In this document: positions 48,401 to 58,905 of the stretch, piece by piece | Layout: each line of letters begins with the position of its first letter | How positions within the stretch are numbered: the first letter of the stretch is position 1 | NCBI GenBank assembly: GCA_017893485.1 | Contig: CM030367.1 | Coordinates: 139,507,274 to 139,571,273 of the forward strand | Reading direction: 5' to 3' | Origin: Hemerocallis citrina | Taxonomy: Eukaryota > Streptophyta > Magnoliopsida > Asparagales > Asphodelaceae | DNA length: 64,000 bases | Notes under the pieces: model-generated | Told to the model about the DNA's origin: nothing | The model's input: only the letters and a program-made list of their open reading frames with translations | Databases searched by the model: none | Program-made: the position numbers and the translations under genes

Positions 48401-51079
48401 TTGACTTGATCTTGAACTCCGCCACTTTTTTACTCCGCGCTCATGCCTTCTGCCAATCAACCTATAGATTCCACAGGACATTGTCTTTTTCCAACCCTCT
48501 AACTTGACAAAGCCTCCGTCACTGGTTGACTTGACACAACAACTCAAACTACATTCCATCATTAACCCAACTTCTTCATCATGCTACCACGCACTTTAAC
48601 ACTAGTTACACTATTAGTTTTAAGGAAAGGCCTGTTATTTCTTAGCCTTGACTCTGCCACTTTCGACTCCGCACACATCTCCTGCCAATCAACTAGTTGG
48701 CTCGGCACTCCCACCATTCTTATAAAGTAGTACATGAACCTTATCTATAATTATGTTAATAATTTTCACCACTTACTGCACAAGATCATTAAAATCATCT
48801 CGGTCTTTGCTTGGTAAATTCATAGCTATAGAGTGATTTCACAATAATATTTATAATAATAAAAAAGAAAAATTATTGTGGATTTAAAACAAAATTTGAT
48901 AATTAATTGTCATTGATGTATTAATCTGATAGTATGCAACTTTGACTCCTAGAATTCCATCTTCTTCGATTAGATGATAGGTGTTCTCCCAGTTTGGTAA
49001 CCCATGCATGTAACTTGCTTAATGAATCTGCTTAAAAAGTCTACTGAAGTGCACAACTTATTTCAACCATCTATGAAATATCTAATCAAGTACTTAAAAA
49101 CTCAAGGCAAATGACAACTATTACACAAGATGGAAAAGAAGTTGTTTCCGTCTTCAATGATCTGGACCTAGATAATTCCTAAAGAAAACATCTCAAATGG
49201 TGGAATAGGGAGAACAGGTGACTACCGTTAAGCTTCATAAGAACTCCATGCATAGCCATCTCATGGATGATCTGAATTGTTCATATTGATTAACGTGTCT
49301 AAAATAGTTTAAGCATGTAAAAATCGAGTCATTTATCGCTTTAATACTAGAGGGAAGCATGGAGAATAACAATTTTTTGTAAGTTAATAGTTCAATAACT
49401 TACAAAAAATCTAATAGTTTCTAGAGAAAACATTTGTGCACTCCGCGAGATTCATTAAACGATATACATTCATGGGTCGCTAGATAAAGAGAGTATAAAC
49501 CGTATCAAATAAAGATGATATCTTAAGAGCCAACATCATATATAATTAGATCAAACCCATAAATGGTAATTAATTATCAAATCTAATTTTAAAATCCACA
49601 AACAAATTTTCTTTTGAAGAAAACTTATTATTTAAATTATTTTGAAACCACCATTTTAATTTATAGTTGTGAATCTACCAAGTAAAGACTAGAACGATTT
49701 CGGTAATTTTGTGCAAATAGTGATAAAAACTTTCAACATAATTCTAGATAAGGATAAGGAAACAATCCACTTCATTACTCAGCTGAAGAATTGAAGCGTG
49801 ACCAAAGACTACTTTTGTTTTAATTTCGGACCAAATATAGTATTTTTTATTGTAATTTGAAAGAAATTTTTTTATTCACTTAAAGTACTTTTTTTATATT
49901 TTAAGTTCACGCAAGGTTATTAAACAACCTACACTATGGACAATCACGGAAAAGATCGAGTTCATGACATAATTGAACAACATTGTTATCTACTTCAAAT
50001 ATAAACTTATGAGAAGATGTGATGGCACATTTGGATAATCTGTGTAAACTAAAGTAATAATGCGGATTGGAATAAAAATATGATCAATTTTTTGTTACAA
50101 AATCACCTAAAGTGACTAACGCAGGTTAAGGCATATTTAGACAACATAGATATTCACACCAACATATCAAACAAATATATCAACAACAATAAAGCCTTTA
50201 TCCCAAACTTTTGGGGCCGGCTACATAAATCCTTCTCCTCCCCTCAACTATATTGTGGGTCACCTCATTCGTCAAATTACACATTCCAAATCCCATCAAT
50301 AGTTTTAACCCAAGTTCGTTTGGGTCTAACCCCAGTCCTTTTTCGTTCCCATAACTTTCACCATATTAATTCTTCTTCGTTGTATGTGTTCAAACCACTC
50401 AATTGATTCTCCCACATTTTACCTTCAATTGAGCAACGTCTACAATCTTCTATATGGACTCAATATAAATTTATGCATACCAACATATGCATGAACATAT
50501 ATCTACTTAGGTAATATAATTTTAAGCACATCATATCCATGAACCAAGATTTTAACCCCTACTCAATTCTGCTTTTCAAAGTAATCCCATACCAAGCCTC
50601 GCCAAATAATTACCAGACTGTCCTTCAAGTTGCCATGTCAACTTAGCAACTGATGCAAAATGCGGTATTAAGTGAATTTTTCACTGATAATTCAACACCG
50701 GTTTCAACAATTAAATATCAAATTAGGTTTTTTTTTAGTTAATGTTATTATTATTCCCTAATATCAATCCAAGATTTCATCATTCCAACTAAAAACTTGA
50801 TCAAATTGAGGGAAATTAAATTACCTGGTGAGGGCATCGAGGATGACGACAGCCATGCCTCGGTTATCGCCTCTAGCCATTTTGGGCTGGTTCTCGCCCT
50901 TCATCGTGATGTCATCGTAGAAGGCTCGAGCTGCCAACCTCACCAACCTTTGAAAAGAGGGAGAAATTTAATGAAAAAATGGGAAGAAATCCTAAATTAT
51001 ATTGTCTTGATTGGAATCGGAGAAAGGGGTGATCATAATAGGAATAAAGATGTTACCTGTTGAAGGGTTCCAAGCTCAT
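36439..51079 (-). CDS. GTF2E1: general transcription factor IIE alpha subunit (TFIIE alpha), ten exons
   Basis: A subunit of the RNA polymerase II pre-initiation complex; TFIIE alpha recruits and stimulates TFIIH. Coding exons (minus strand): 51079-51057, 50947-50825, 46471-46351, 43635-43510, 42673-42564, 42466-42283, 39382-39182, 37829-37605, 37513-37297, 36533-36439. All have GT..AG junctions and sum to 1425 bp, or 474 residues plus stop, the usual plant length. Residues 1-~115 form the winged-helix TFE domain (MSLEPFNRLVRLAARAFYDD, WVREEDLAKALKLHSKQLRR). The zinc ribbon uses C162, C165, C187 and C190 (CPNC...CENC). A basic-to-coiled stretch RRRRREKLKDMLQ follows, then GYGGTPMPFLGETK, KVLPPWMIKQGMNLTKEQRG, and two acidic W-E-E motifs (DDVEWEED, DEIDWEEG) at the C-terminus. 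No disabling change was seen. The introns are large and hold transposons. The region upstream of exon 1 looks rearranged. Confidence 0.93.
36970..37129 (-). mobile_element. 160-bp Helitron-like element in the last intron of TFIIE alpha
   Basis: Minus strand: 5' TCTCTACTATTATAAAAAG (37129), 3' CCATTGCACGTGCTC hairpin and CTAGT (36974-36970). It lies in intron 9 (36534-37296), 167 bp from exon 9. Confidence 0.65.
39383..42282 (-). other. intron 6 of TFIIE alpha
   Basis: 2.9 kb between coding exons 6 and 7. Besides the palindromic MULE-like element it is AT-rich with nothing recognised. Confidence 0.7.
40144..41214. mobile_element. MULE-like TIR element with about 14 copies of a 20-bp palindrome
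   Basis: A 1071-bp element in intron 6 of TFIIE alpha, flanked by the 10-bp direct repeat CCAAATATTT (40134-40143 and 41215-41224). The length of that repeat fits Mutator-like elements. The TIRs are about 110 bp (TTACCAAAATGACCCACTTT at left, mirrored at right). The motif TCGCTATCTCAGATAGCGA and close variants occur about 14 times (for example near 40229, 40262, 40377, 40430, 40525, 40560, 40918, 40952, 41044 and 41104). No coding sequence. The middle (40620-40900) is non-repetitive. Its TIR text matches the ends of the MULE with the dead transposase at 6.5-19.6 kb, so that family probably mobilised it. Confidence 0.85.
42674..46350 (-). other. introns 3 and 4 of TFIIE alpha
   Basis: Intron 4 is 42674-43509 and intron 3 is 43636-46350, separated by exon 4 (43510-43635). 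Both are AT-rich. Short frames (for example 43829-44023 minus and 44905-45093 minus) have no recognisable domain. Confidence 0.65.
46472..50824 (-). other. intron 2 of TFIIE alpha (4.35 kb)
   Basis: The largest intron. Its first ~795 bp after exon 2 (50030-50824) are duplicated at 58108-58900 and 59307-60008. A repetitive-looking stretch at about 48180-48760, denser in CTCCGCC-type text, may be an old retroelement, but I could not assign it. A GTGTGCAATGCACGC hairpin at about 47446 hints at a Helitron remnant. No gene otherwise. Confidence 0.6.
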
Positions 51080-51240
51080 GATCAGATCAGGGTTTTGGGA
51101 ACGCCTCGGATTGGGAGGAGATTTGGATTGTGGGACGAGAGGAGGAAGGAAGGAACGAAGGAAATCTCGAGTTTTTTTTTTGCCTACATAGGCCACTTGG
51201 ATAATCTGTGTAAACTAAAGAATTCATCCTTCGTTCTATC
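51080..51240 (-). promoter_or_regulatory. upstream region of TFIIE alpha, with MULE-end and intron-2 junction
   Basis: Read on the gene strand, the 5'UTR (GAGATTTCCTTCGTTCC...) is preceded by a run of A. Before that is the terminal sequence of the MULE-like element (GTGGCCTATGTAGGC, about 51195-51180). Before that is TTTAGTTTACACAGATTATC, which belongs to intron 2 (compare 50030-50055). This composite junction also occurs at 58880-58910. The native promoter cannot therefore be read directly here, and any promoter call would be speculation. Confidence 0.6.
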
Positions 51241-51623
51241 TACTTAATTTACACACACATGAACATAAACCTCCATAATGTTGACAATAACCCTACTCCC
51301 CACATTCGACCCAAATTAATATCATAAAAAAACCTGTAAACCTACTAAAACTTCAGTTCTACTTTCATACCTAAATTTGAGGAGGAGGTCGGGGATGGTT
51401 GGGGAAAGCAATCACTCGAATGGGATCGTCTAGGGTTTCAGGAAGTCGGGGAGGAAGTTGAAGGCGTAGTTCCAGCCAATGGAGCGACCGGCAGGAGAGT
51501 TGGGGGCAGCCAATTCAGCTATTGTATTTGAAGGAGAGAAGAAGGTTGGAAGGAGCTAGGGTTTCGATTCGGGGGCTGAATTAGAATTCGGGAGAGAATG
51601 AGAGAAGTAGGGGAAGAAATGAA
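51241..51623. other. no gene recognised upstream of TFIIE alpha
   Basis: GC-richer sequence (51380-51600) next to the MULE-like element. On the minus strand a short frame reads AGRSIGWNYAFNFLPDFLKP before a stop near 51437. I do not recognise it; it could be the end of a small gene fragment. Confidence 0.35.
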
Positions 51624-52448
51624 GAATTTTTTTGCCGTGATAGGCCACTTTTGAAAATATTTGCGATTATGGGCCAGTTTCGAAACTATTAGCGTTCGTG
51701 GGCTAACTTGTGCCACGTCAGCAGTGGCCGCTATTCCCAATAGCGACATATTCATTTTCGATGTCGTTAATGCGAATAGCGGCCTATGTTTTAAATGTTT
51801 TTGAATTTTTTGTTTGCTGTCGCTATTCCCACTAGCGACCTTAGTTATATGAGGTCACTAATGAGATTAACGACCTCGAATGGATGTATTGAGACACTTA
51901 GCGATTCTTAAAGAGCTTTCCCAAAAAATTTAAAACTGAGGTTGCTATTGAGAATAGCGACCTTAGTATACTAAAGTCGTTATTCCTAATAGCGACCTAC
52001 ATTAGGAAACACAATCTCCTCGTTCTTTGTAAAATTTGCAAAATAGTCGTACAACTAAGGCCTGTATTCGGAATAATGACCTTAGTACAATAAATGCCTC
52101 TATTCCGAATAGTGACCTTAGTTTTAAAAATAAATTGATTGTCATTTTTCAGAGAGCAAAAGCTCTCTAGATTTTGCTAAATGTTCAAATACAGCTCATT
52201 AAAGGTTGCTAATGCGACCTCATATAACTAAGGTCGCTAGTGGGAATAGCAACGGCAAACGAAAAATTCAAAATTTTTTAAAACATAGGCCGCTATTCCC
52301 ATTAGCGACCTCGAAAATGAAGAGTCCGCTGTTGGGAATAGCGGCCGCTGCTAACGTGGCACAAAGTAGCCAAAAAACGCTAATAGTTGGGAAATTGTCC
52401 CAAAAACACAAATATTTTCAAAAAGTGGCCTATGTAGGCCAAAAACTC
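51624..52448. mobile_element. MULE-like TIR element with perfect 9-bp target duplication and reiterated palindromes
   Basis: 825 bp, flanked by AGAAATGAA at 51615-51623 and 52449-52457. A 9-bp duplication is the hallmark of Mutator-like elements. The ends match as inverted repeats (GAATTTTTTTGCC versus GAGTTTTTGGCC, then TAGGCCACTTTTTGAAAATATTTG). The interior carries reiterated copies of a palindrome of the form GTCGCTATTCCCAATAGCGAC. No coding sequence. A second copy of the family is at 57012-57766. Confidence 0.85.
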
Positions 52449-52669
52449 AGAAATGAATGGGTGTATTGTGAAATTCCCAAAATGCCCTCCAACACTTACA
52501 AAATGATGCATTTGGGTGGAGAAGATCTCAGCCATCGGATCGCGATCCGATGGCTAGATCTATTGCTCTCGGTAAGGGCCTCTTCTCACCATCTCATAAA
52601 ATAGACTTACTATATATATATAGCCAGCAAATGCGTGCAAACCACCTAAGCCTTTCCTATACAGCCGTA

Positions 52670-55600
52670 TCCACTTTAGGGGATGCAAAACACCCTGGTC
52701 GTCCATCATTTGGAAAGCCAAAGCCCCACTCAAAATGATGAAATTTCTTTAGTTGGTGCTCAGTGATGCTATTTTGACCAGAGAAAGTGTAACCCCTGTT
52801 TTCCATTTTGTGTATTTTTTTTGTGTATTTTTCGTTTTGGTGTATTTTCTCTCTTGTATTTTTTTTTCTGAACCGTATGTTGGAGTTGTTTTTAATATAT
52901 ATTCGTTTTATTTCATTTTGAGCTCTTTGTGTTTGATTGGTTGTCTTTTTTGTTTCGTTCTTCATTATTTGTACTTTATTTCATTTGGTTTCGTTCTCTT
53001 TATTTTATTTTCTTGGGTGCTTGTGGTGGTGGTTGGTTGTTATTCTTTTCCCAATCCTATTGTTTTATCCATAATAATATTACCAAAGCCAAATTAAGTC
53101 CACAATCCTATTTGTTATCCTATGAAATTAATCTTTATCAAAACCTATTAAACAAGTCCTATTACTACTCCTAAACTATCCACAACCCAATTATCCAATT
53201 AAACCCTAGAGCCCCATATATATATATATACCTCTCCCTCACACAAACCCTAACCCTCTACTTCTCTCTCTCCCGGCTTCTCTTTCCCTCTCCCATTGTT
53301 TGCGTCGCCCCCAGCCAACCCCCACACTCCCCAGCCTCCCATCCCGTCGCCCTAGCCGACCCCGTTCTCGGCTGCACCCGACCGACCAGCACCCAACCCC
53401 TAGCCGCAACCACCGATCACCTCATCCACCTTTTCACCATCCCTCGTCTCTCTCCCTTGCCGTCCCTCACTGTCGCCAACCAGCAGTGGAGCGCGAGCCA
53501 ACCGCAAGCCAGCCGACGCCCCTCTCGATCTCTTTCTCCCTTTTTGCTTCGTGGGTTTTGCTCGTGTGGAGTTTTGCACGAGTATTTCTTGGATTCGTTG
53601 GTTCGTGAATTTTCATTCGTGGGTTTTGTTCGTTGTCGGGATTCACTCCCGTTATTCTTGATTTTCGTCGTTTTTCGTCTTCGGTTAAGGCAAGTAACTT
53701 GTACTCAAATTTCTTTGTATGATACAAGTTAAAAATACCATCCATAGTGTAGTTGGGTCTAGAGACGACTCTTGTTTGTGTTATTCTTGATGTGTTTTGT
53801 CTCTATAGTGCTATTTGACCATAGATGACTCACGACATAAAATTTCACATGAAATAACATAGGTTTTACCCGTTCTTGATTTGATCATGTATGTGGGACT
53901 TTTGTGCAAATTCGTGATTTTGTTGAGAACCATGTGATATACTTGGTGTGGACGTGCTAGATACCCTAACTCATGATGTTTGGACACTTGGTAGGCTTGA
54001 TTTCATGTTTGGTTGTGTTTTGAACAAGTTTTGTATGATATATGTTGAGTTGTTGTTAAGTTAAGGGGAAAAATCTGTATTTTGTCGCTGATTTGTTTTG
54101 TTTTCTGTTTTGGACTATCTTGAAGTCAGTATCTTAATTTCGGTATAAAACATGAGTTTTAGAGAATTTAGTCTATTTTCAAGCCCCTCTGACCTTGCTT
54201 AATTTCGTTTTTGTATGTGTGAGTTATGACTGTTTTACTGCAGATGTGTAGATCATTTCCAGATTTCGTTTTTGATGATTTTTTATGACTAAATAATTTT
54301 GATACTTGTGCTACACATATTATTTTGATATGAAACTTTGGTCAGTTTTTCTATATCTACTTAGGAATTACCCAGAATTTTTGTGGATTTTATTGGTGAG
54401 TTTTATGTGCCGTTTAATGCTCGTTTATGAAAACTATACTTGCTGTATTTTGCTCGCTGTTCTGTAAAGAATTGTATTTTCACCCTGATTCCTTTTACTG
54501 TATGAAAAATGTTTGTGAAATATGAAAGTTAGTAAACTTTATCTATTTTCAAATTCCTTTGGCGAAATTCGATTTCGTTTCACTGGTTGCGATATATCAT
54601 AGTTTTCGTACAACAGTGTTGGGAGTTCCAGATTTGCCAAACTCTCGTTTATTGATGTTTTCTTATTTCTGATGACTGATCTAATTTTACTGGAAAATTA
54701 TGAAACTTTATATTTAGATACTGAACATATAGGGGAATACCCCAGATTTTTCGTGGATTTATTTAATGTGTTTTCATGCTATTTTCCTATTCTTGAATTC
54801 GTTTTCTGGATTTCTGGCTGAACCTATTTTCTGTATTCAAATCAGTTTGAGCTATACTTTTGTGAATTAATATATGACTTATTTATACTCCCTGGATTCG
54901 GTTGGGAGTCTATTTTCTAGACATTTTGACGGATTCAGATTTTCATGCTTGTAACACTGGGAATCACTATTTTACTACAGTATGGTCTTGCTGTTCTGAA
55001 CTTGAGATTTGTCTATTTTATTCTTTCATGTATTATCTTGCACTCGTACATGTTTACCTTGCAACTTGAACTTGCCACATGACCATGCCTTGTTATTCTT
55101 GATATATTTTGCACATATACATACTTGTTTGACATTAATAATAAATAACCAAGCCGGGGTTTAAGAGACATATCTAATAGTGGATAATTCAGAAACGTGT
55201 ACTCGAAAGGGGATCCACTGATCCTACGTGATTACTTGAGACATGATACTTAACACGTGATTACTTGATACTTGTACGCAAGACACGATACTTGCCATTT
55301 GCATAACTTGACACGTGATTACATGATACATGATACATGATACATGATACATGATACATGATACTTGGAGCTCGATTACTTGACTTGTCCCCGAGTATAC
55401 TGCCCTTTATGGTCCACTATGAAATCTAAAGTGAAACTGTTTGTTGTAGCAACTATGTAAGGTGGGCTGCATGAAGTACTACCTAGATAGTAATCACTAC
55501 AAGACTTGATACATGATTACATGATACTTGACACTTGATGCATGTTTATATAATACTTGATTACTTGATACTTGATTCATGTCATTTACACTTATTCACT

Positions 55601-56785
55601 TTGACATGCTAGTTGTTTATTTTGACATCATGTTTATACCATGTTGCTAGTTAGTTTTCCCATGTACTTGTATCCTACATTATAAGTGGCTCGTAACTTG
55701 CAATTGCCGGGTACTTGTTTTTCTCTTTCTCTCTTCCCTGCATTCGTTGAATTGCAGATTTTGGAGAACAAGTTCCAGACGGTATTGGTGATATGAAGTA
55801 TTAGTGCTGGATTTTATTATTATTATTTCTTGTAGCTTGCTGGAACAATATTGTGTTTTGAGACTTGGATTTATTCTTGTATTTGGGCAATGTAACCCAG
55901 GATATTGACTATTTCAGATCATGACTATTTGATATTTATATATTTGGTTTCAAGTATTCTTGTTGGTGTTTTGGTTCATATATGCATGTAGTTGATTCTT
56001 TTGCTTCCGACTCTGATGATACTTGTGAATGTTGTAAGGATTCTTGAACAGCTTATGGATGATGAAAATCATTCGCTGGACTTTTGTCTCGTATCCATAT
56101 TCCATATTCTTTTTAGGAAGCGGGGCGTGACAGAAAGCTTAGTTAAAAGACAACCCAACATTGCACTATTTGTTGATTCTATAACGCTCCAGTTGAAACT
56201 AAGAACCACTTGTTCATCCAATGTCATAGGAGTAAATTTGTTTGGGTTGAGGAACTACGGGAACTAGGAATGAACGTGTATCCCAATTCCTACGAGGAAC
56301 TATGGTTAGGATCTAAATTTGCTAGGAGCATACGAGAGATGAAAGAGGCATGGTACATTGCTATTACTGCTACAACCTGGATTTTATGGCTAGATAAGAA
56401 TAACTTTTACTTTCGTGGAACGTGTAATAATATTTCAAGTAAACTAACTCAGATCATGCATTTTTTTTTTTGGGTTACAGGTCCAAGGGAGAGAATTGCC
56501 AGAGCATTTCATGTAGAAGAGTACGATGATGAGGAGATAGAGTTTGGACCGACTCTGGACTATATTAGATTATGCCCACCCTCAGAGCTTGGTGGAGGGT
56601 TTCTATCTATGTACTCCGGATGTTATATTTTTGCATTTTCTTCTTGATTTAATCCCACCCTCCTGAAATGTTGGAGGTAAAATGTTGTATTTATGTTTTG
56701 CTTGTACTTTTGGCCCAGTTTTCTGGGTATGTTTCGTTACCATCTTGTTAATGAAACATTGTGACTATACTCCACACTTTCTTTT
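52670..56785 (+). mobile_element. LINE fragment split by a solo LTR
   Basis: The left part (about 52670-52787) encodes IWKAKAPLKMMKFLWLVLSD, and the right part (56139-56785) resumes with SLVKRQPN, a HLFIQCHRSKFVW zinc-binding segment, EAWYIAITATTWILWLDKNN and FHVEEYDDEEIEFGPTLDY. Together they cover the same reverse-transcriptase zinc-binding and C-terminal region as the LINE at 35112-35933. A frameshift lies between 56139 and 56210. The 5' limit and target duplication were not found. Confidence 0.8.
52788..56133. mobile_element. 3.35-kb solo LTR
   Basis: Begins TGTAACCCCTG and ends GGGGCGTGACA, with the perfect 5-bp duplication GAAAG at 52783-52787 and 56134-56138. There is no internal protein-coding region, so this is a single LTR left after recombination between two LTRs. 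The TGTAAC...GTGACA ends and the unusual length resemble LTRs of Tekay/Del-type chromoviruses; that lineage is an inference. It contains a TATA-like stretch (53216-53231), a transcript-like C-rich segment (53260-53520) and the short tandem repeat (ACATGAT)n at about 55320-55365. Confidence 0.85.
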
Positions 56786-57011
56786 ATCTATAAGTATTAA
56801 TGTGATACTTTAGAAGTTGCAGTCATGTAGATTAGCATATATAGTTTGAGGTAGGCAATTTGCCTAGCTATCTATTCCCTTAAAAAAGAAGATTTTTTTT
56901 TCATAAAAAAACGATTTTATTTATGTCACTTTTAATGTGAATGAGTGCAAATAGCCAATTCTAAGAGGGTTAGTTTGAAAACACCCCCCAAAACAATACT
57001 CCAAGAGATTT

Positions 57012-57766
57012 TCGATTTTTTGCGACTATGGGCCAGTTTCGAAACTATTAGCACTCGTGAGCTAACTTGTGCCACATCAGTAGCGACCGCTATTCTCATT
57101 AGTGACCTATTCATTTTGAATGTTGCTAATGGGAATAACGACCTTTGTTTTAAATTTTTATGAATTTTTTTTTGCTGTCGCTGTTCCCACTAGCGACCTT
57201 AGTATATATATGAGGTCGTTGATGGGATTAGCGACCTCAAATGAATGTATTGAGATACTTAGCGATTCCTAAAGAGCTTTATCCAAAAATTTAAAACTGA
57301 TGTCACTTTTGGGAAAAACGACCTCAGTAGGAAACACAATCTCATTGTTCTTTGTAAAATTTGCAAAATATTCATACAACTAAGGCCTCTATTCGGAATA
57401 GCGACCTTAGTACAATAAAAACCTCTATTTCGAATAGTGACCTTAGTTTTAAAATAAATTGATTGTCATTTTCCAAAGAGCAAAAACTCTCTATATTTTG
57501 CTAAGTGTTATAATACATCTCATTAAAGGTTCCTAATCCCATTAGCGACCTCATATATACTAAGGTCGCTATTGGAAATAGCGACGGCAAAAAAAATTTT
57601 AAAAAAAATAAAACATAGGTCGCTATTACCATTAGCAACCTCGAGAATAGCGGCCGCTACTGGCATAGCACAAAGTAGCCCAAAAGAACTAATATTTGGG
57701 AAACTGGCCCAAAAACACAAATATTTTCAAAAAGTGGCCTATGTAGGCAAAAAAAAAACTCAGAGA
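57012..57766. mobile_element. second MULE-like palindrome element, abutting a TFIIE alpha 5' copy
   Basis: Same family as 51624-52448: GGGCCAGTTTCGAAACTATTAGC at left (slightly shortened) and CAAAAAGTGGCCTATGTAGGC at right, with the GTCGCTATT...AATAGCGAC palindromes inside. It is flanked by near-identical 9-mers (AGAGATTTT at left, AGAGATTTC at right). The right one is the start of the TFIIE alpha 5'UTR copy, so the element seems to have inserted into that 5'UTR or promoter. A left flank of non-TE sequence (56880-57011) may then be the ancestral TFIIE alpha upstream region. Confidence 0.65.
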
Positions 57767-58905
57767 TTTCCTTCGTTCCTTCCTTCCTCCTCTCGTCCCA
57801 CAATCCAAATCTCCTCCCAATCCGAGCTGTTCCCAAAACCCTGATCTGATCATGAGCTTGGAACCCTTCAACAGGTAACATCTTTATTCCTATTCTGATC
57901 ACTCCTTTCTCCGATTCCAATCAAAACAATATAATTTAGGATTTCTTCCCATTTGTTTCATTAAATTTCTCCCTCTTTTCAAAGGTTGGTGAGGTTGGCA
58001 GCTCGAGCCTTCTACGATGACATCATGATGAAGGGCGAGAACCAGCCCAAAATGGCTAGAGGCGATAACCGAGGCATGGCTGTCGTCATCCTCGATGCCC
58101 TCACCAGGTAATTTAATTTCCCTCTATTTGATCAAGTTTTTAGTTGGAATGATGAAATCTTGGATTGATATTAGGGAATAATAATAACATTAACTAAAAA
58201 AAACCCTAATTTGATATTTAATTGTTGAAATCGGTGTTGAATTATCAGTGAAAAATTCACTTAATACCGCATTTTGCATCAGTTGCTAAGCTGACATGGC
58301 AACTTGAAGGACAGTCTGGTAATTATTGGGCGAGGCTTGGTATGGGATTACTTTGAAAAGCAGAATTGAGTAGGGGTTAAAATCTTGGTTCATGGATATG
58401 ATGTGCTTAAAATTATATTACCTAAGTAGATATATGTTCATGCATATGTTGGTATGCATAAATTTATATTGAGTCCATATAGAAGATTGTAGACGTTGCT
58501 CAATTGAAGGTAAAATGTGGGAGAATCAATTGAGTGGTTTGAACACATACAACGGAGAAGAATTAATATGGTGAAAGTTATGGGAACGAAAAAGGAGTAG
58601 GGTTAGACCCAAACGAACTTGGGTTAAAACTATTGATGGGATTTGGAATGTGTAATTTGACGAATGAGGTGACCCAAAATATAGTTGAGGGGAGGAGAAG
58701 GATTTATGTAGCCGGCCCCAAAAGTTTGGGATAAAGGCTTTATTGTTGTTGATATATTTGTTTGATATGTTGGTGTGAATATCTATGTTGTCTAAATATG
58801 CCTTAACCTGCGTCAGTCACTTTAGGTGATTTTGTAACAAAAAATTGATCATATTTTTATTCCAATCCGCATTATTACTTAGTTTACACAGATTATCCAA
58901 GTGGC
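57767..58905 (+). pseudogene. duplicated 5' end of TFIIE alpha, copy A
   Basis: Carries the 5'UTR, exon 1 (57852-57874), intron 1, exon 2 (57985-58107) and about 795 bp of intron 2, very similar to the intact gene but on the opposite strand. The exons would encode MSLEPFNR to LDALTR, with Met where the intact gene has Thr in DDITMKGEN. There is no exon 3, so at most a short N-terminal peptide could be made. Splice sites are intact, so it might be transcribed. Confidence 0.9.

Noticed and set aside
48311..48562. 83-codon minus-strand frame in TFIIE alpha intron 2
   Set aside because: No domain and no splice context; the surrounding text looks like degraded repeat.
50797..51247. Two plus-strand frames (88 and 78 codons) over the TFIIE alpha start
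   Set aside because: Antisense shadows of exons 1-2 and the 5'UTR. The same shadows reappear at 57657-57920 and 58817-59334 over the duplicated copies.
53300..53745. Pro/Ser-rich frames that look like a small gene
   Set aside because: They lie inside the solo LTR in its transcript-like C-rich segment, with no domain. Explained by the LTR.
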